A stretch of 64,000 bases of DNA from Candidatus Flavonifractor intestinigallinarum (GCA_019119165.1 DWXO01000070.1:1-64000); one strand, 5' to 3'; positions 1 through 11,721 are shown, numbered from the stretch's first letter. Notes: generated from the letters alone by a model not told the origin. A program made the numbers and translations.

Positions 1-512
1 CGGTCCAGAATCATCCGGGCCGCCTGGGCCAGCTTGACCCCGGCCGTCATGCTCTTTCTCTGGAGGGTCCGGTGGGCCTCCTCCTCGCTGAGGCCCTCCG
101 TCATCAGCTTGGCCTTGGCCCGGGCGATGCAGTCCCGCTCCTCCTGGCTGCGCCGGAGAGGCTGGGCCTGGACCCGTGCCAGCAGCTCCTCCACCGCGCC
201 CAGCAGCTCCCCCCGGGAAGCGGGAGCGCTCAGCCGCAGGATATCCGGATGCTGCACCAGATCCAGCTGGCTCCGGGATGCCACCATCAGCATATGGCAG
301 AAGGAGGGCAGATCCTCATAGAGCAGCTCCGCCGGGCCGTCCGGGAACTTATAGCCGCATATCACGGCGGGCACCTGCTGCTCATGGACGGTGCGCCGCA
401 CCTGGTCGGCGGAGGTACACAGCAGGCAGGCGGCGGTACCCGACCGCTCCAGGATCTCCCGGATGCGCCTGCCGTTTTGGGGCCCGGCAAAAGCCACGAT
501 TACCTTTTCCAT
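1..512 (-). CDS. ANTAR-domain antiterminator with degenerate receiver (3' end cut by window edge)
   Basis: About 170 residues are visible before the window edge. Residues 1-110 look like a response-regulator receiver. The strand that should carry the phospho-acceptor Asp reads AVICGYKFPDG, so the usual Asp is Gly. From about residue 130 comes a helical ANTAR RNA-binding segment (RDCIARAKAKLM...SEEEAHRTL...). ANTAR proteins bind paired hairpins in nascent mRNA and prevent termination. The ATG lies 32 bp after the glnA stop, so it is probably cotranscribed with glnA and may act on the glnA leader. The C-terminus is off the window. Confidence 0.88.
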   Translation of the reverse strand, partial: MEKVIVAFAGPQNGRRIREILERSGTAACLLCTSADQVRRTVHEQQVPAVICGYKFPDGPAELLYEDLPSFCHMLMVASRSQLDLVQHPDILRLSAPASRGELLGAVEELLARVQAQPLRRSQEERDCIARAKAKLMTEGLSEEEAHRTLQRKSMTAGVKLAQAARMILD

Positions 513-544
513 ATCCGGTCAATTCCGCTGGGGTGGGCGGGGGA

Positions 545-1876
545 TCAATAGTTGATGATATACTTTTCCCGCTCCCAGGAGGACACACGGGTACGGTACT
601 CCTCCCACTCCTTCTTCTTGCCCTCCAGGTAGTTCTGGGCCACATGGTCACCCAGGGTATCCAGGATGAGCTGGTCGGCCTCCAGTGCCTTGATGGCCTC
701 CTCCAGGGAGCCGGGCAGGGAGTCGATGCCTCGCGCCTTCCGGGCGGCGTCGTCCATGGCGTAGATGTTCTCCGTGATCTCGGCGGGAGGAACCATGCCC
801 TTCTCGATGCCGTCCAGACCAGCGGCCAGGCAAACGGCAAAGGCCAGATAGGGGTTGCAGGCCGGATCGGGGGAACGCAGCTCCACACGGGTGGACTGGC
901 CACGGGAGGCGGGAATGCGGATGAGGGCGGAGCGGTTGGAGGCGGACCAGGCCAGGTAGCAGGGGGCCTCATAGCCAGGCACCAGCCGCTTGTAGGAGTT
1001 GACCAGGGGATTGGTGATGGCCGCCATGCCCTTCACATGGGCCAGCAGACCAGCAATAAAGGAGTAAGCCTCCTTGGACAGGCCCCGCTCCCCGTTGGGA
1101 TCGTAAAAGACGTTCTTGCCGTTGCGGAACAGGGACATATTGGTGTGCATACCGGACCCGGCCACGCCGTAGATGGGCTTGGGCATAAAGGTGGCGTGGA
1201 GGCCGTTCTTCTGGGCCAGGGTCTTCACCGCCAGCTTGAAGGTCATGATGTTGTCGGCGGCGTGGAGGGCTTCCTCATACTTGAAGTCGATCTCGTGCTG
1301 GCCCTGGGCGCACTCGTGATGGGAGGCCTCAATCTCAAACTTCATGGCCTCCAGAGCCAGACAGATCTCCCGGCGGGTGGACTCGCCGTGGTCCAGGGGG
1401 CCCAGGTCAAAGTAGCTGGCCTCGTCGTTGGTCTTGGTGGTGGGCTTGCCCTCGTCATCGGTCTGGAACAGGAAGAACTCGGCCTCAGGGCCCACATTAA
1501 AGGCGTCAAAGCCCATATCTTTCGCTTTTTGCAGGGCGCGCTTGAGCACATAGCGGGGATCGCCGGCGAAGGGGCTGCCGTCGGTGTTGTGTACGTCGCA
1601 GATCAGCCGGGCCACCTTGCCGTGGTGGGGCTGCCAGGGAAAGACCCGGTAGGACTTCAGGTCGGGGAACAGGTACTGGTCGGACTCGTCGATGCGGACG
1701 AAGCCCTCGATGGAGGAACCGTCGAACATACACTGATTGTTTACCGCTTTTTCCACCTGGGAGGCGGTGATGGCCACGTTTTTCAGCTGGCCGAAAATAT
1801 CGGTGAATTGCAGACGGATGAATTTCACGTCCTCTTCCCGTACCATGCGGATGATATCTTCTTTGGAGTGCGGCAT
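545..1876 (-). CDS. glnA: Glutamine synthetase type I
   Basis: Cytoplasmic dodecameric enzyme that makes glutamine from glutamate, ammonia and ATP. At 443 residues it has the GSI-alpha (Bacillus-like) length, without room for the adenylylation loop insert. Family motifs are visible: [10 protein letters not shown] near residue 50, the ATP-binding stretch [18 protein letters not shown], and NRSALIRIP / [14 protein letters not shown] in the active-site region. The ATG follows an AAAGGGG ribosome binding site. It has its own strong promoter and a structured leader, and an ANTAR regulator gene follows immediately. Confidence 0.98.
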   Translation of the reverse strand: MPHSKEDIIRMVREEDVKFIRLQFTDIFGQLKNVAITASQVEKAVNNQCMFDGSSIEGFVRIDESDQYLFPDLKSYRVFPWQPHHGKVARLICDVHNTDGSPFAGDPRYVLKRALQKAKDMGFDAFNVGPEAEFFLFQTDDEGKPTTKTNDEASYFDLGPLDHGESTRREICLALEAMKFEIEASHHECAQGQHEIDFKYEEALHAADNIMTFKLAVKTLAQKNGLHATFMPKPIYGVAGSGMHTNMSLFRNGKNVFYDPNGERGLSKEAYSFIAGLLAHVKGMAAITNPLVNSYKRLVPGYEAPCYLAWSASNRSALIRIPASRGQSTRVELRSPDPACNPYLAFAVCLAAGLDGIEKGMVPPAEITENIYAMDDAARKARGIDSLPGSLEEAIKALEADQLILDTLGDHVAQNYLEGKKKEWEEYRTRVSSWEREKYIINY

Positions 1877-1910
1877 GACAGGGGCCCCTTTCTCTCATCA
1901 AAATCATGGA

Positions 1911-1970
1911 TTCAGATAGCAAAGAAGGCGCTCCGCCCCCCGGGCCGGAACGCCTTTGTTCACAACTGAA
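1911..1970 (-). promoter_or_regulatory. Structured glnA leader, candidate ANTAR antitermination target
   Basis: In the roughly 90-nt leader, TTCAG pairs with CTGAA at the outer ends. Inside, CAAAGGCG...CCG pairs with CGG..CGCCTTCTTTG around a GC-rich loop, followed by a short pyrimidine stretch. This could be a leaky terminator/antiterminator. Linking it to the adjacent ANTAR protein is inference from position. I see only one clear hairpin, not the canonical pair. Confidence 0.45.
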
Positions 1971-1973
1971 ATT

Positions 1974-2002
1974 AGTATAAGTGTTCCCCCCGCTCCTGTC
2001 AA
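1974..2002 (-). promoter_or_regulatory. Sigma-A promoter of glnA
   Basis: On the minus strand TTGACA, 17 bp, TATACT, about 100 bp upstream of the glnA ATG. The 326-bp glnA/malic enzyme gap otherwise holds the glnA leader, a small TTGTGC/GCACAA hairpin near 2073-2090 and a weak possible plus-strand -10 (TAAAAT near 2148). Confidence 0.8.
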
Positions 2003-2202
2003 GGGAGTTGCCCACCAGAAAAAGATTTTTGTGGCAACCGGCAGGGCCGCCCTCTTTCCTTCCCTCTCCCTTGTGCGGACAGCACAAATCCAGCGCAAAA
2101 GGGCCTTCTTTCCCGGCGGCAGGCTTTTATCCCGGCAGAATCTGTGCTAAAATGCAAGCATTGGACATCCCGCAGATACGGTATCAGAAAGAAGGAACGG
2201 CA

Positions 2203-3372
<1,170 letters not shown>

Positions 3373-3384
3373 GTTCTTTCAATG

Positions 3385-3423
3385 AAAAATCCCCGTTCCG
3401 CTTGGCGGAACGGGGATTTTTTT
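3385..3423. terminator. Bidirectional terminator between malic enzyme and ftsZ
   Basis: Stem AAAATCCCCGTTCCGC / GCGGAACGGGGATTTT with a TTG loop, T-rich on both strands, between two convergent genes. Confidence 0.92.
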
Positions 3424-3443
3424 CTGATCCGGCAGCCGCTCTC

Positions 3444-4556
<1,113 letters not shown>

Positions 4557-4615
4557 AACTGCTCCTCCTATGTAGAACATATTCGTGAAAACACACGTTG
4601 AAAAGGCAGGACCTG

Positions 4616-5005
4616 TTATCTTTGGTCCTCCCGGTGAGAAGATACTATATCTAGTTGATTTATTGTATCTCTCTTTTGCTTTGAGGTCAATAGCTCCCGC
4701 CGGATTTTAGCAAAGTTTTGGAACATACGGGTGCCGAATACCACCACTGCCGCCAGGTACAGGGGAATACCCAATTTCTGCCCCAGCCAGGTGAGAAAAG
4801 CGGCGATGGCGGCGTTGCCGATGGTGCCCGACAGGAACACCGACAGGCGGAACTGTTTTTCCAGCCGGGCGCAGTATCCGCCCAGGGCGGAGTCCAGGGC
4901 CGCCAGCAGTCCGGCGGCCACATAGAGGGAATATTGACTGGGGATGGTCCAGGGCACCAGAATGCCCACCAGCACACCCACCAGCAGACCGATCAATTCC
5001 AGCAT
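4616..5005 (-). CDS. sbp: Small basic membrane protein, Sbp/DUF1290 family
   Basis: 129 residues with about three hydrophobic helices (residues 3-22, 25-42, 55-95) and a basic C-terminal tail. Family and position match Bacillus sbp, which lies between the ylxW/ylxX genes and ftsA-ftsZ. Function is unknown; the context suggests division or envelope. The start abuts the stop of the DUF881 gene. Confidence 0.85.
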   Translation of the reverse strand: MLELIGLLVGVLVGILVPWTIPSQYSLYVAAGLLAALDSALGGYCARLEKQFRLSVFLSGTIGNAAIAAFLTWLGQKLGIPLYLAAVVVFGTRMFQNFAKIRRELLTSKQKRDTINQLDIVSSHREDQR

Positions 5006-5758
5006 TTACGCCCCCCCCTCTTCGTTCTCAGGCACCACGGTGTGGGCGTACTGATACTCCACCGTGCCGTTATACTTGGGGATGAGCAGCAGATCGCTGG
5101 CCGTCACCTTCACTGTAATGCCCCACTGGCTGAGCACATCCACCACGCCGTTGCGCATGGTGAGGGCGCTGTACAGGGTGTCGGGGTCGCCGATGGCGAA
5201 GATCACATAGGGAGCGGCGTACCGGCGGCCGTTCACCGTCACCACCGCGCCGGTGCAGCGGATCTCACTGTTGGCCAGCAGCCGCTCCCCGTTGAGGGAG
5301 ATGGCCTCGGCGCCGGCGGAGCGCAGCTCGTTGACCACAGAGAGCAGGTCGTTGTCGTGAATGAGGTAGTCGGCCTCGTCGCCGGTCACATTGCTCTGGG
5401 TGGAGTCCTCCAGGATCACGGTGACGCCCGGCCCCTCCACATCGGTGCGGCCGGCGGCAATCTCCAGCTGCTCCAGCTCCTGGCGCAGGGCCTCGCCACC
5501 CTCATCCCCAGAGGCCGCCTGGTCCCGGTAGATGGCAAGCTCGCTTTGCAGCTGGGCCACCTGGTCCTCCAGCGCATCGTTCTGTTCGCTCTGCTCGTTA
5601 TACAGATGCTGGAGGGTCTCCAGGCGGCTGGCGTTGGTGGCGTCCGCCGCGCCGGTGAGCTGGACCGTCCGCAGCTGGGCCGCCAGCAGATAGCCCACGA
5701 TGATGCACACCACCACCACCGCGAATTCCCCTTTGTTCCTTCGTTTCTTCTCTGCCAT
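5006..5758 (-). CDS. DUF881 membrane-anchored protein (YlxW/YlxX-like)
   Basis: 250 residues. A basic N-terminus (MAEKKRRNKG) is followed by one transmembrane helix at about 12-28. A coiled-coil segment runs over about 45-85, and the extracytoplasmic DUF881 domain begins around GPGVTVILEDST. This family sits between ftsQ/divIB and ftsZ in many Firmicutes. It abuts sbp without spacing. No molecular role is established. Confidence 0.85.
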   Translation of the reverse strand: MAEKKRRNKGEFAVVVVCIIVGYLLAAQLRTVQLTGAADATNASRLETLQHLYNEQSEQNDALEDQVAQLQSELAIYRDQAASGDEGGEALRQELEQLEIAAGRTDVEGPGVTVILEDSTQSNVTGDEADYLIHDNDLLSVVNELRSAGAEAISLNGERLLANSEIRCTGAVVTVNGRRYAAPYVIFAIGDPDTLYSALTMRNGVVDVLSQWGITVKVTASDLLLIPKYNGTVEYQYAHTVVPENEEGGA

Positions 5759-5774
5759 GAAATACTCCTTGCTG

Positions 5775-6722
5775 TTATTGCTCCGGCGCCTGTTCCGGCA
5801 CCGTGGGCGTATGGGACGGCTGGGCCGTCTCCGTCTCAGGCTGGGCGGACTCCTCCGGCACAGCCGTGGCCTCCCCGCCGGAGGCCTCCGGCTGCTGGGT
5901 GGGTTCCGTGGTTACTTGCAGGGGGCTCCACCCCTCGGGCAGCCACCGTTCGGGCAGCAGGTGGATCTTGTTATCCTCATAGTTCTGATCCAGGGTGCCC
6001 GTCCGGGGCAGCCCCCGCTCGTCCATGGTCTCCAGCGCCAGCTTCAGCTCATAGGTTTCCTGGGTAAAGTCGCCGTTCATGGGGAAGATCACCGTCAGGT
6101 TCTCGCCGTAGCCGAAGCGGATCTCGTTGGCGGAGGTCAGATCAATAACCCCTTTCAGGCTGCCCGTCATCAGCCGCTCTCGGATGGCCTTCAAAAAGGC
6201 CTGGAGCTGCTCCAGCTTGTCCTGCTGCTCGGCGGACACGGTGAGCAGATTGCCCACAGAGGGATTCACCGGGTCCAGCCCCAGCACCTGGGGCTTGCCC
6301 TGGACCAGAGCGGCATCCCCCACCTCCAGCAGCTTGCACTTGTCATCCAGCAGCCAGTAGCTGCCGCCGCTCTCCACCCAGGCCACACCGGCGCTCTCGC
6401 TTACCTCGAAAATCAGGGTGTCGGGCAGCTTCCGGCTGATGGCCACGTCGTCCACATAGGGCAGCTGGGTCAGGATGCGGTCGGCAATCTGATATTTGTT
6501 CAGGGTAAAGAGGTTGTCCCCCTTCTCCACACCGGCGGCCGCCAGAATCTCCTCCTGGGTGTACCGGGAATTGCCCGTCACCACCATGGTGTTCACCCGG
6601 AAAAAGATGATGCAGCCCGCCAAAATGGCGGCGAAGATGAGCAGAATGGACAGCAGTTTATAGAGGGCGCCAAAGCGCCCCCGATTCCGCCGCCGTCTCT
6701 TTCTGTTCCGTCTTGCCGCCAT
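5775..6722 (-). CDS. ftsQ: Cell division protein FtsQ/DivIB
   Basis: 315 residues. A very basic cytoplasmic head (MAARRNRKRRRRNRGR) leads to one transmembrane helix at about 27-46. A POTRA domain follows (MVVTGNSRYTQEEILAAAGV...), then the beta domain. The last roughly 50 residues are rich in Pro, Glu, Thr and Gln and look disordered. The family links early and late divisome proteins with FtsL and FtsB/DivIC. Confidence 0.9.
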   Translation of the reverse strand: MAARRNRKRRRRNRGRFGALYKLLSILLIFAAILAGCIIFFRVNTMVVTGNSRYTQEEILAAAGVEKGDNLFTLNKYQIADRILTQLPYVDDVAISRKLPDTLIFEVSESAGVAWVESGGSYWLLDDKCKLLEVGDAALVQGKPQVLGLDPVNPSVGNLLTVSAEQQDKLEQLQAFLKAIRERLMTGSLKGVIDLTSANEIRFGYGENLTVIFPMNGDFTQETYELKLALETMDERGLPRTGTLDQNYEDNKIHLLPERWLPEGWSPLQVTTEPTQQPEASGGEATAVPEESAQPETETAQPSHTPTVPEQAPEQ

Positions 6723-6810
6723 TGTGCCGTTCTCCTGTCCTTTTTCTCCATCCTCTCACAGAATGGTTGATTCTTTGCTAAGAAATTCTTACAATTTCCT
6801 CAAACTTGTC

Positions 6811-8058
6811 TCATGTCCGCCGGATGTGGGCCCCCAGCCGCTGCAAATCATACTCCAGGGACTGATATCCCCGGTCCATGTGGTGCAGGCCGGTCACCGT
6901 GGTGGTCCCCTCCGCCCCCAGGGCGGCCACCACCAGAGCGGCCCCGCCCCGCAGATCGGAGGCCCGAACGGCGGCTCCATGGAGCCGGGATACCCCGTAC
7001 ACCACCGCCACCCGGCCTTCCACCCGGATATCCGCTCCCATGCGGATCAGCTCATCCACATGGCGGTAGCGGCTCTCAAACATATTCTCCACAAAGACCG
7101 TGCAGCCGGTGCCCCCAGCCAGGGCCGCCATCAGAGGGGCCTGGGCGTCGGTGGGAAAGCCGGGATAGGGCGCCGTCCGTACCGGGCGCACTCCCTTCAG
7201 TCTGCCGTCGGACTGGAGACAGATCCGGTCCGCCTCACTGCACACCTGGCAGCCGGCCTCCTTCAGCACCGCCGTCACCGTGGACAGGGTGCGCCAATCC
7301 ACCCCGGCCACCTCCACATCCCCTCCCGCGGCGGCTGCCGCGGCCAGGTAGGTGGCGGCCACGATCCGGTCCCCCATCACCCGATAGGCTCCGCCGTGGA
7401 GGGGCGCGCCCCCCTCCACCGTGATGACCGAGCTGCCCGCCCCACGGACCCGGGCGCCCAGGGCCTGCAAAAAGCCCTGGAGATCCACGATCTCCGGCTC
7501 ACGGGCGGCGTTGGTGATGGTGGTGGTGCCCTGGGCGCACACCGCCGCCAGCATGGCGTTCTCGGTGGCCCCCACGCTGGGCAGGGAGAGGACGATATCC
7601 GCGCCCCGCAGCTGCCCAGAGCAGGACAGGCCCCCTTCCCGGTCCTCCACCCTGCCTCCCAGGGCACGGATAGCGGCCAGATGCAGGTCGATGGGCCGGG
7701 GGCCCAGCTCGCAGCCGCCGGGGGCGCACAGCCGCGCCTGTCCCATCCGCCCCAGAATGGCCCCCAGGAAGATGACGGAGGAGCGCATTTCCCGCATCAG
7801 AGCGTCGGGCACGTCCCAGCGGCTGGGGGCGGAGGCGTCCACCACCACCCCGTCCCCCTGCCACTCCGCCCGGCAGCCCAGGTGGCGCAGGATGGCCAGG
7901 GAGGCCTCCACGTCGGAGAGGCGGGGACAATTCTGGATCACGCAGGCCCCTGGGGCCAGCAGACAGGCGGCCAGGATGGGCAGTACGCTGTTTTTTGCCC
8001 CGTGGACCTCCACGGAGCCCTCCAGCGGCCGCCCCCCCTCGATCACATATGCACTCAT
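6811..8058 (-). CDS. murA: UDP-N-acetylglucosamine 1-carboxyvinyltransferase
   Basis: First committed step of peptidoglycan synthesis (PEP transfer to UDP-GlcNAc). The active-site loop APGGCELGPRPIDLHL contains the catalytic Cys targeted by fosfomycin. The substrate motif HGAKNSVLPILAA is near the N-terminus. 415 residues from the ATG that has GGAGG nine bases upstream; an in-frame ATG six codons earlier overlaps that site. Its place between murG and ftsQ is normal for Firmicutes. Confidence 0.95.
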   Translation of the reverse strand: MSAYVIEGGRPLEGSVEVHGAKNSVLPILAACLLAPGACVIQNCPRLSDVEASLAILRHLGCRAEWQGDGVVVDASAPSRWDVPDALMREMRSSVIFLGAILGRMGQARLCAPGGCELGPRPIDLHLAAIRALGGRVEDREGGLSCSGQLRGADIVLSLPSVGATENAMLAAVCAQGTTTITNAAREPEIVDLQGFLQALGARVRGAGSSVITVEGGAPLHGGAYRVMGDRIVAATYLAAAAAAGGDVEVAGVDWRTLSTVTAVLKEAGCQVCSEADRICLQSDGRLKGVRPVRTAPYPGFPTDAQAPLMAALAGGTGCTVFVENMFESRYRHVDELIRMGADIRVEGRVAVVYGVSRLHGAAVRASDLRGGAALVVAALGAEGTTTVTGLHHMDRGYQSLEYDLQRLGAHIRRT

Positions 8059-8121
8059 AGCTTCCATCCTCCGCATTCAGGATTTATGTACGCCATCCTA
8101 TGCGTCTGATGGAAGGCCGGT

Positions 8122-9255
8122 TCATTTTGCCCGCTTTTCCAGCAATTCCTTCAAGGTCTGATAGATTTTTTCCGCCGCGTCGGGGGAACCCATCTCCCGC
8201 AGGGACCGGCTCATGGCCTCCCTGCGGTCCGGATCGGCCAGCAATTCGCCCACCAGCGCGTGGAGCTTCTCGCCGCTGGACTCGCTCTCGGGCAGCAGCA
8301 CCGCGCCGCCGGCGTTGGCCAGCACCCGGGCGTTTTTGGTCTGGTGGTCAGCCACCACATTAGGGGAGGGCACCAGTACCGCCGGCCGGGCAATGGCGGC
8401 GATCTCCGAGATGGTGGAGGCCCCCGCCCGGCAGAGCACCAGGTCGGCCGCCGCCATCACCAGAGGCATATCATAGATATACTGCCGCACCTCCACGCCG
8501 GGATATTGGGCCAGGTCCACGCCCTGCCCCTTCAGACCGGCAAGGACCTGCTCATAGTTGCGTCCCGCCCCGTGGATGTGCCGCCAGGGGGCTCCAGCCT
8601 TACATTCCCGGACAATACAGTCGGTGATCTGCTCATTCATCACCTTGGCCCCCAGGCTGCCCCACACCGACACCACCAGAGGCCGGTCGTCGGTGAAGCC
8701 CAGCTTCTCCCGGGCCTCCTTCCGGGTATAGCGGAAGAAGTCCTCCCGGACCGGGGTACCGGTGACCACCACCTTGGAGGGATCGTCATAATGGTTCCGG
8801 CTCTCCTCAAAGCCCACCATCACCACGTCCACCACCTTGGACAGGGTCTTGGTGGTGAGACCGGGGACGGCGTTGGACTCGTGGACGGCGGTTGGGATGC
8901 CCCGCTCCGCCGCCGCGTTGACCACGGGGTAGGAGGCATAGCCGCCGGTGCCCACCACCAGATCGGGCCGGAACCGGTCCAGAATGGCGTTGGCCTGCTT
9001 TTTGGACTTGTTCATGTTCAGCAGGGTCTTGATGTTGTGGACTACAGCCGCCGGGGTGAAGGACCGCTGAAAGTTGGTGATGGTCACCGTCTGGATCTCA
9101 TAGCCCTCCTTGGGCACCAGCTGGTTCTCCATACCGCCGTCGGCCCCCACAAAGAGCACCTGGCAGCCCGGGTTGCGGGCCTGGAACATCTGGGCCAGGG
9201 CCACCGCCGGATTTACATGGCCCGCTGTACCGCCGCAGGTAAAGAGGATCTTCAT
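8122..9255 (-). CDS. murG: UDP-GlcNAc:lipid I N-acetylglucosaminyltransferase
   Basis: Converts lipid I to lipid II on the inner membrane face. 377 residues from the ATG after GAGGAGGG. The N-terminal glycine loop CGGTAGHVNPAVALAQ, GTGGYASYPV, HESNAVPG and the C-terminal donor-site stretch CRAGASTISEIAA are visible. The open frame continues far upstream antisense-like into ftsW, but only the part from MKILFTCGG resembles MurG. Confidence 0.96.
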   Translation of the reverse strand: MKILFTCGGTAGHVNPAVALAQMFQARNPGCQVLFVGADGGMENQLVPKEGYEIQTVTITNFQRSFTPAAVVHNIKTLLNMNKSKKQANAILDRFRPDLVVGTGGYASYPVVNAAAERGIPTAVHESNAVPGLTTKTLSKVVDVVMVGFEESRNHYDDPSKVVVTGTPVREDFFRYTRKEAREKLGFTDDRPLVVSVWGSLGAKVMNEQITDCIVRECKAGAPWRHIHGAGRNYEQVLAGLKGQGVDLAQYPGVEVRQYIYDMPLVMAAADLVLCRAGASTISEIAAIARPAVLVPSPNVVADHQTKNARVLANAGGAVLLPESESSGEKLHALVGELLADPDRREAMSRSLREMGSPDAAEKIYQTLKELLEKRAK

Positions 9256-9297
9256 GCCTGTCTTTCCCTCCTCACAAAGGGCAAAAGAAATTGGAAA

Positions 9298-9479
9298 TCC
9301 GTCTTTCCGGGAATTCACTTCCCGGAAAGACACCCCGACCCGCGCCACAGGGCGCGAAACCGGGGGTATCGAGCTAAGTCGCCGGCCTTGCCGGCACGCA
9401 GGCTCGTATCCAGGGGTCGGAAGCGCCGGGGGCGCTTCCGATAGAAATCCAAATGGAATCACCACAGACACCATTGGAT
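9298..9479. repeat. Hairpin array between ftsW and murG
   Basis: At least five adjacent inverted repeats in about 180 bp. They include a GTCTTTCCGGGAA / TTCCCGGAAAGAC arm pair around TTCAC, GCGC..GCGC, GCCGGC..GCCGGC, and CGGAAGCGCC / GGCGCTTCCG. The last is an imperfect ATCCAAATGG / CCATTGGAT. It fills most of the 239-bp gap. It shares the AATTCACTT hairpin centre, a CGCCACAGGG(G)C stretch and a GGGGTC-hairpin-GAT tail with the array at 21.9-22.1 kb. I see no gene in it. Confidence 0.6.
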
Positions 9480-9494
9480 ATCCCCTGGACTTTT

Positions 9495-10706
9495 CTATTC
9501 TTGTTTGGGGGCTGGTATCTGCCGCGATACCGACAACACCATTCCCATCTCCGCCAGCTGGATCATCAGTGCCGTACCGCCGTAGCTGAAGAAGGGCAGG
9601 GAGATACCGGTGGAGGGGATCAGGTTGGTAACCACGGCGATGTTCAGGAACACCTGCACCGCCGTCAGGGTGGTGATACCCACCACCAGCAGAGCGCCAA
9701 ACCTGTCCCGGGCGTGGACGGCGATCCAATAGCCCCGGATCACCAGCAGGATGAACAGCAGAATGACAATGGCCGCCCCCACAAAGCCCATCTCCTCACA
9801 CCAGATGGAGAAGATGTAGTCGTTCTCCGACTCGGGCAGGTAGAGGAACTTCTGGCGGCTCTTGCCGAAGCCCACCCCCAGCAGGCCGCCGGAGCCGATG
9901 GCATAGAGGGACTGGATGATCTGGAAGCCCTTGTCCCGGCCGTTCATGCCGTCGTCCCAGGGGTTTTTCCAGATGGCCAGACGGGTGGCCATGTAGCTGG
10001 TCTTGGTCATAATGACCCACAGGCCGGCCGCCGCCACGGCGCCGCCGCCGATGAACCAGTACAGCTTGATACCGGCGGCAAAGAGTACCGACGCGCCCCC
10101 CACCAGCACCAGGATGGTACCTGACATATGGGGCTCCATCAGCATAAGCACAGCCACCAGGCCCAGGATGAGAAAATAGGGGATGGGCTCCAGCACGCCC
10201 TTTTCATCCAGCCAGGCATGGAGACCGCTGAGGGGGTGCCGGGGCGGCAGCCGCTTGTGCTTTTCGGTATTGCGCTTGGACAGGCGGGCCGCAAAATACA
10301 TAATGACGCCTACCTTGGCGATCTCAGAGGGCTGAAAGCCGCCGATGATGGGCAGACTGATCCACCGCTGAGCGCCCACGGTACTCTTACCGTAGCCGAA
10401 GGGGAGCACCAGCACCAGCAAAACGATGGAAATACCCAGCACAAAGACCGACAGGCCCCGGAAGGTCTGATAGTTGATCTTGGAGATCAGGAACATGGCC
10501 ACCAGGCCCACCGCGCCGAACCCGGCCTGCTTGATAAAATAGTTGGCCGGGTCAAGGCCCTCGTTCATGGCGGTGGGATAGGAGGCAGAGAATACCGCCA
10601 GCACACCGATGGCGGTCAGAATGACCACCAGCATCAGAAACGGGATGTCGATGGGACCCCGGGCCAGCTGCTGCATCACCGTCAGGTCTCGCCTGCGTTT
10701 TACCAT
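9495..10706 (-). CDS. ftsW: Peptidoglycan glycosyltransferase FtsW (SEDS family)
   Basis: 403 residues, polytopic with about ten hydrophobic segments. SEDS polymerases polymerise lipid II at the septum with a partner class B PBP, here probably the PASTA PBP encoded upstream. The signature STGISLPFFSYGGTAL is near residue 370, and the KSTVGAQRWISLPIIGGFQPSE loop is split by the catalytic-region motifs of the family. The ATG follows GGGAGGTGA. SpoVE is an alternative paralog name; the dcw position favours FtsW. Confidence 0.93.
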   Translation of the reverse strand: MVKRRRDLTVMQQLARGPIDIPFLMLVVILTAIGVLAVFSASYPTAMNEGLDPANYFIKQAGFGAVGLVAMFLISKINYQTFRGLSVFVLGISIVLLVLVLPFGYGKSTVGAQRWISLPIIGGFQPSEIAKVGVIMYFAARLSKRNTEKHKRLPPRHPLSGLHAWLDEKGVLEPIPYFLILGLVAVLMLMEPHMSGTILVLVGGASVLFAAGIKLYWFIGGGAVAAAGLWVIMTKTSYMATRLAIWKNPWDDGMNGRDKGFQIIQSLYAIGSGGLLGVGFGKSRQKFLYLPESENDYIFSIWCEEMGFVGAAIVILLFILLVIRGYWIAVHARDRFGALLVVGITTLTAVQVFLNIAVVTNLIPSTGISLPFFSYGGTALMIQLAEMGMVLSVSRQIPAPKQE

Positions 10707-10740
10707 GTTCTGTCACCTCCCGTATCACGATGCAAGGGGT

Positions 10741-11721
10741 TCAGCGATACATGACCCCCCAGAAGGCCAGCGCGCACATCACCAGGGTGATCCCGGAGAA
10801 CACGCACACCAGCTTAACCTCGCTCCAGCCTCCCATCTCCAGGTGGTGGTGGAGGGGGGCCATGCGGAAGATCCGCTTGCCGTGGGTCAGCTTGAAGTAT
10901 CCAACCTGTATAATGTCGGACAAAGTCTCCGCAATGTAGATGATTCCCACCAGAATAAGCACCAGGGGGATATCCAGGGCAAAGGCCAGGCCGCACACCG
11001 CGCCTCCCAGGAAGAGGGAGCCGGTGTCCCCCATGAACACCTTGGCGGGGTGGAAATTGTAGATCAGGAAACCGGCCAGGCCGCCCAGCAGAGCGCCGGA
11101 GAAGATGCCCAGCTCATAGTGGCCCCACCACCAGGCCACGGCGGTGAAGAAGAGCATCACCGGCATGGTGACGCTGCTGGCCAGGCCGTCGATGCCATCG
11201 GTGATGTTGACGGCGTTGACGCACCCCACCATGACAAAGGCGGCAAAGACCATGTACACCGGCCAGGGCACCGACAGGGTCACGTTGAAGAAGGGGATGT
11301 ACAGGTCGGGGGTCAGGTAGCCGAAGTTACGCATGAGCACCGTAAACAGGATGGCCGCCGCCAGCTGAAGGATAAACTTCTGAGGGGCGGTCAGGCCGGT
11401 GTTCTCATGCTTCTTTACCTTAAAATAGTCGTCGATATAGCCGATGATACCAAACACCAGGGCGAAGAGCAGCACAAACCCGCCGCCGAATTTACCAGCG
11501 GCAAAGTCCTGCCAGCTCAGGGCTGCCACCGCCACGATAACGGCGATGATGAACATAAGCCCGCCCATGGTGGGAGTGCCCTGTTTGGACATATGCCAGG
11601 TGGGGCCGATCTCCTTGATGGACTGGCCGGCCTTCATGCGCCGCAGCATGGGGATGAGCACCCGCCCCGCCAGGGCGGACACCACAAACCCGATCAGGCA
11701 GCTGATGACGATCCTCAACAT
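10741..11721 (-). CDS. mraY: Phospho-N-acetylmuramoyl-pentapeptide transferase
   Basis: Transfers phospho-MurNAc-pentapeptide to undecaprenyl phosphate, making lipid I. 326 residues, polytopic. Active-site motifs FIDDYFK-like (GYIDDYFKVKKH), NAVNITDGIDGLA and the C-terminal MAPLHHHLEMGGWSE are present. I start at the ATG 11 bases after GGAGG; a TTG six codons upstream overlaps that site. murF and murD, which often flank mraY, are absent. Confidence 0.96.
   Translation of the reverse strand: MLRIVISCLIGFVVSALAGRVLIPMLRRMKAGQSIKEIGPTWHMSKQGTPTMGGLMFIIAVIVAVAALSWQDFAAGKFGGGFVLLFALVFGIIGYIDDYFKVKKHENTGLTAPQKFILQLAAAILFTVLMRNFGYLTPDLYIPFFNVTLSVPWPVYMVFAAFVMVGCVNAVNITDGIDGLASSVTMPVMLFFTAVAWWWGHYELGIFSGALLGGLAGFLIYNFHPAKVFMGDTGSLFLGGAVCGLAFALDIPLVLILVGIIYIAETLSDIIQVGYFKLTHGKRIFRMAPLHHHLEMGGWSEVKLVCVFSGITLVMCALAFWGVMYR

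Noticed and set aside
176..1969. Long plus-strand open frames opposite glnA, and similar ones opposite uvrC, mutS2, mraY and the sheath gene
   Set aside because: Same antisense composition pattern; the other strand encodes recognisable proteins throughout.
2073..2152. Promoter for malic enzyme (TAAAAT-like -10)
   Set aside because: No convincing -35 at the right distance, so not listed as a feature.
9256..9729. Upstream extension of the murG frame into ftsW
   Set aside because: Covers the hairpin array and the ftsW 3' end; MurG similarity begins at the ATG at 9255, which has a good ribosome binding site.
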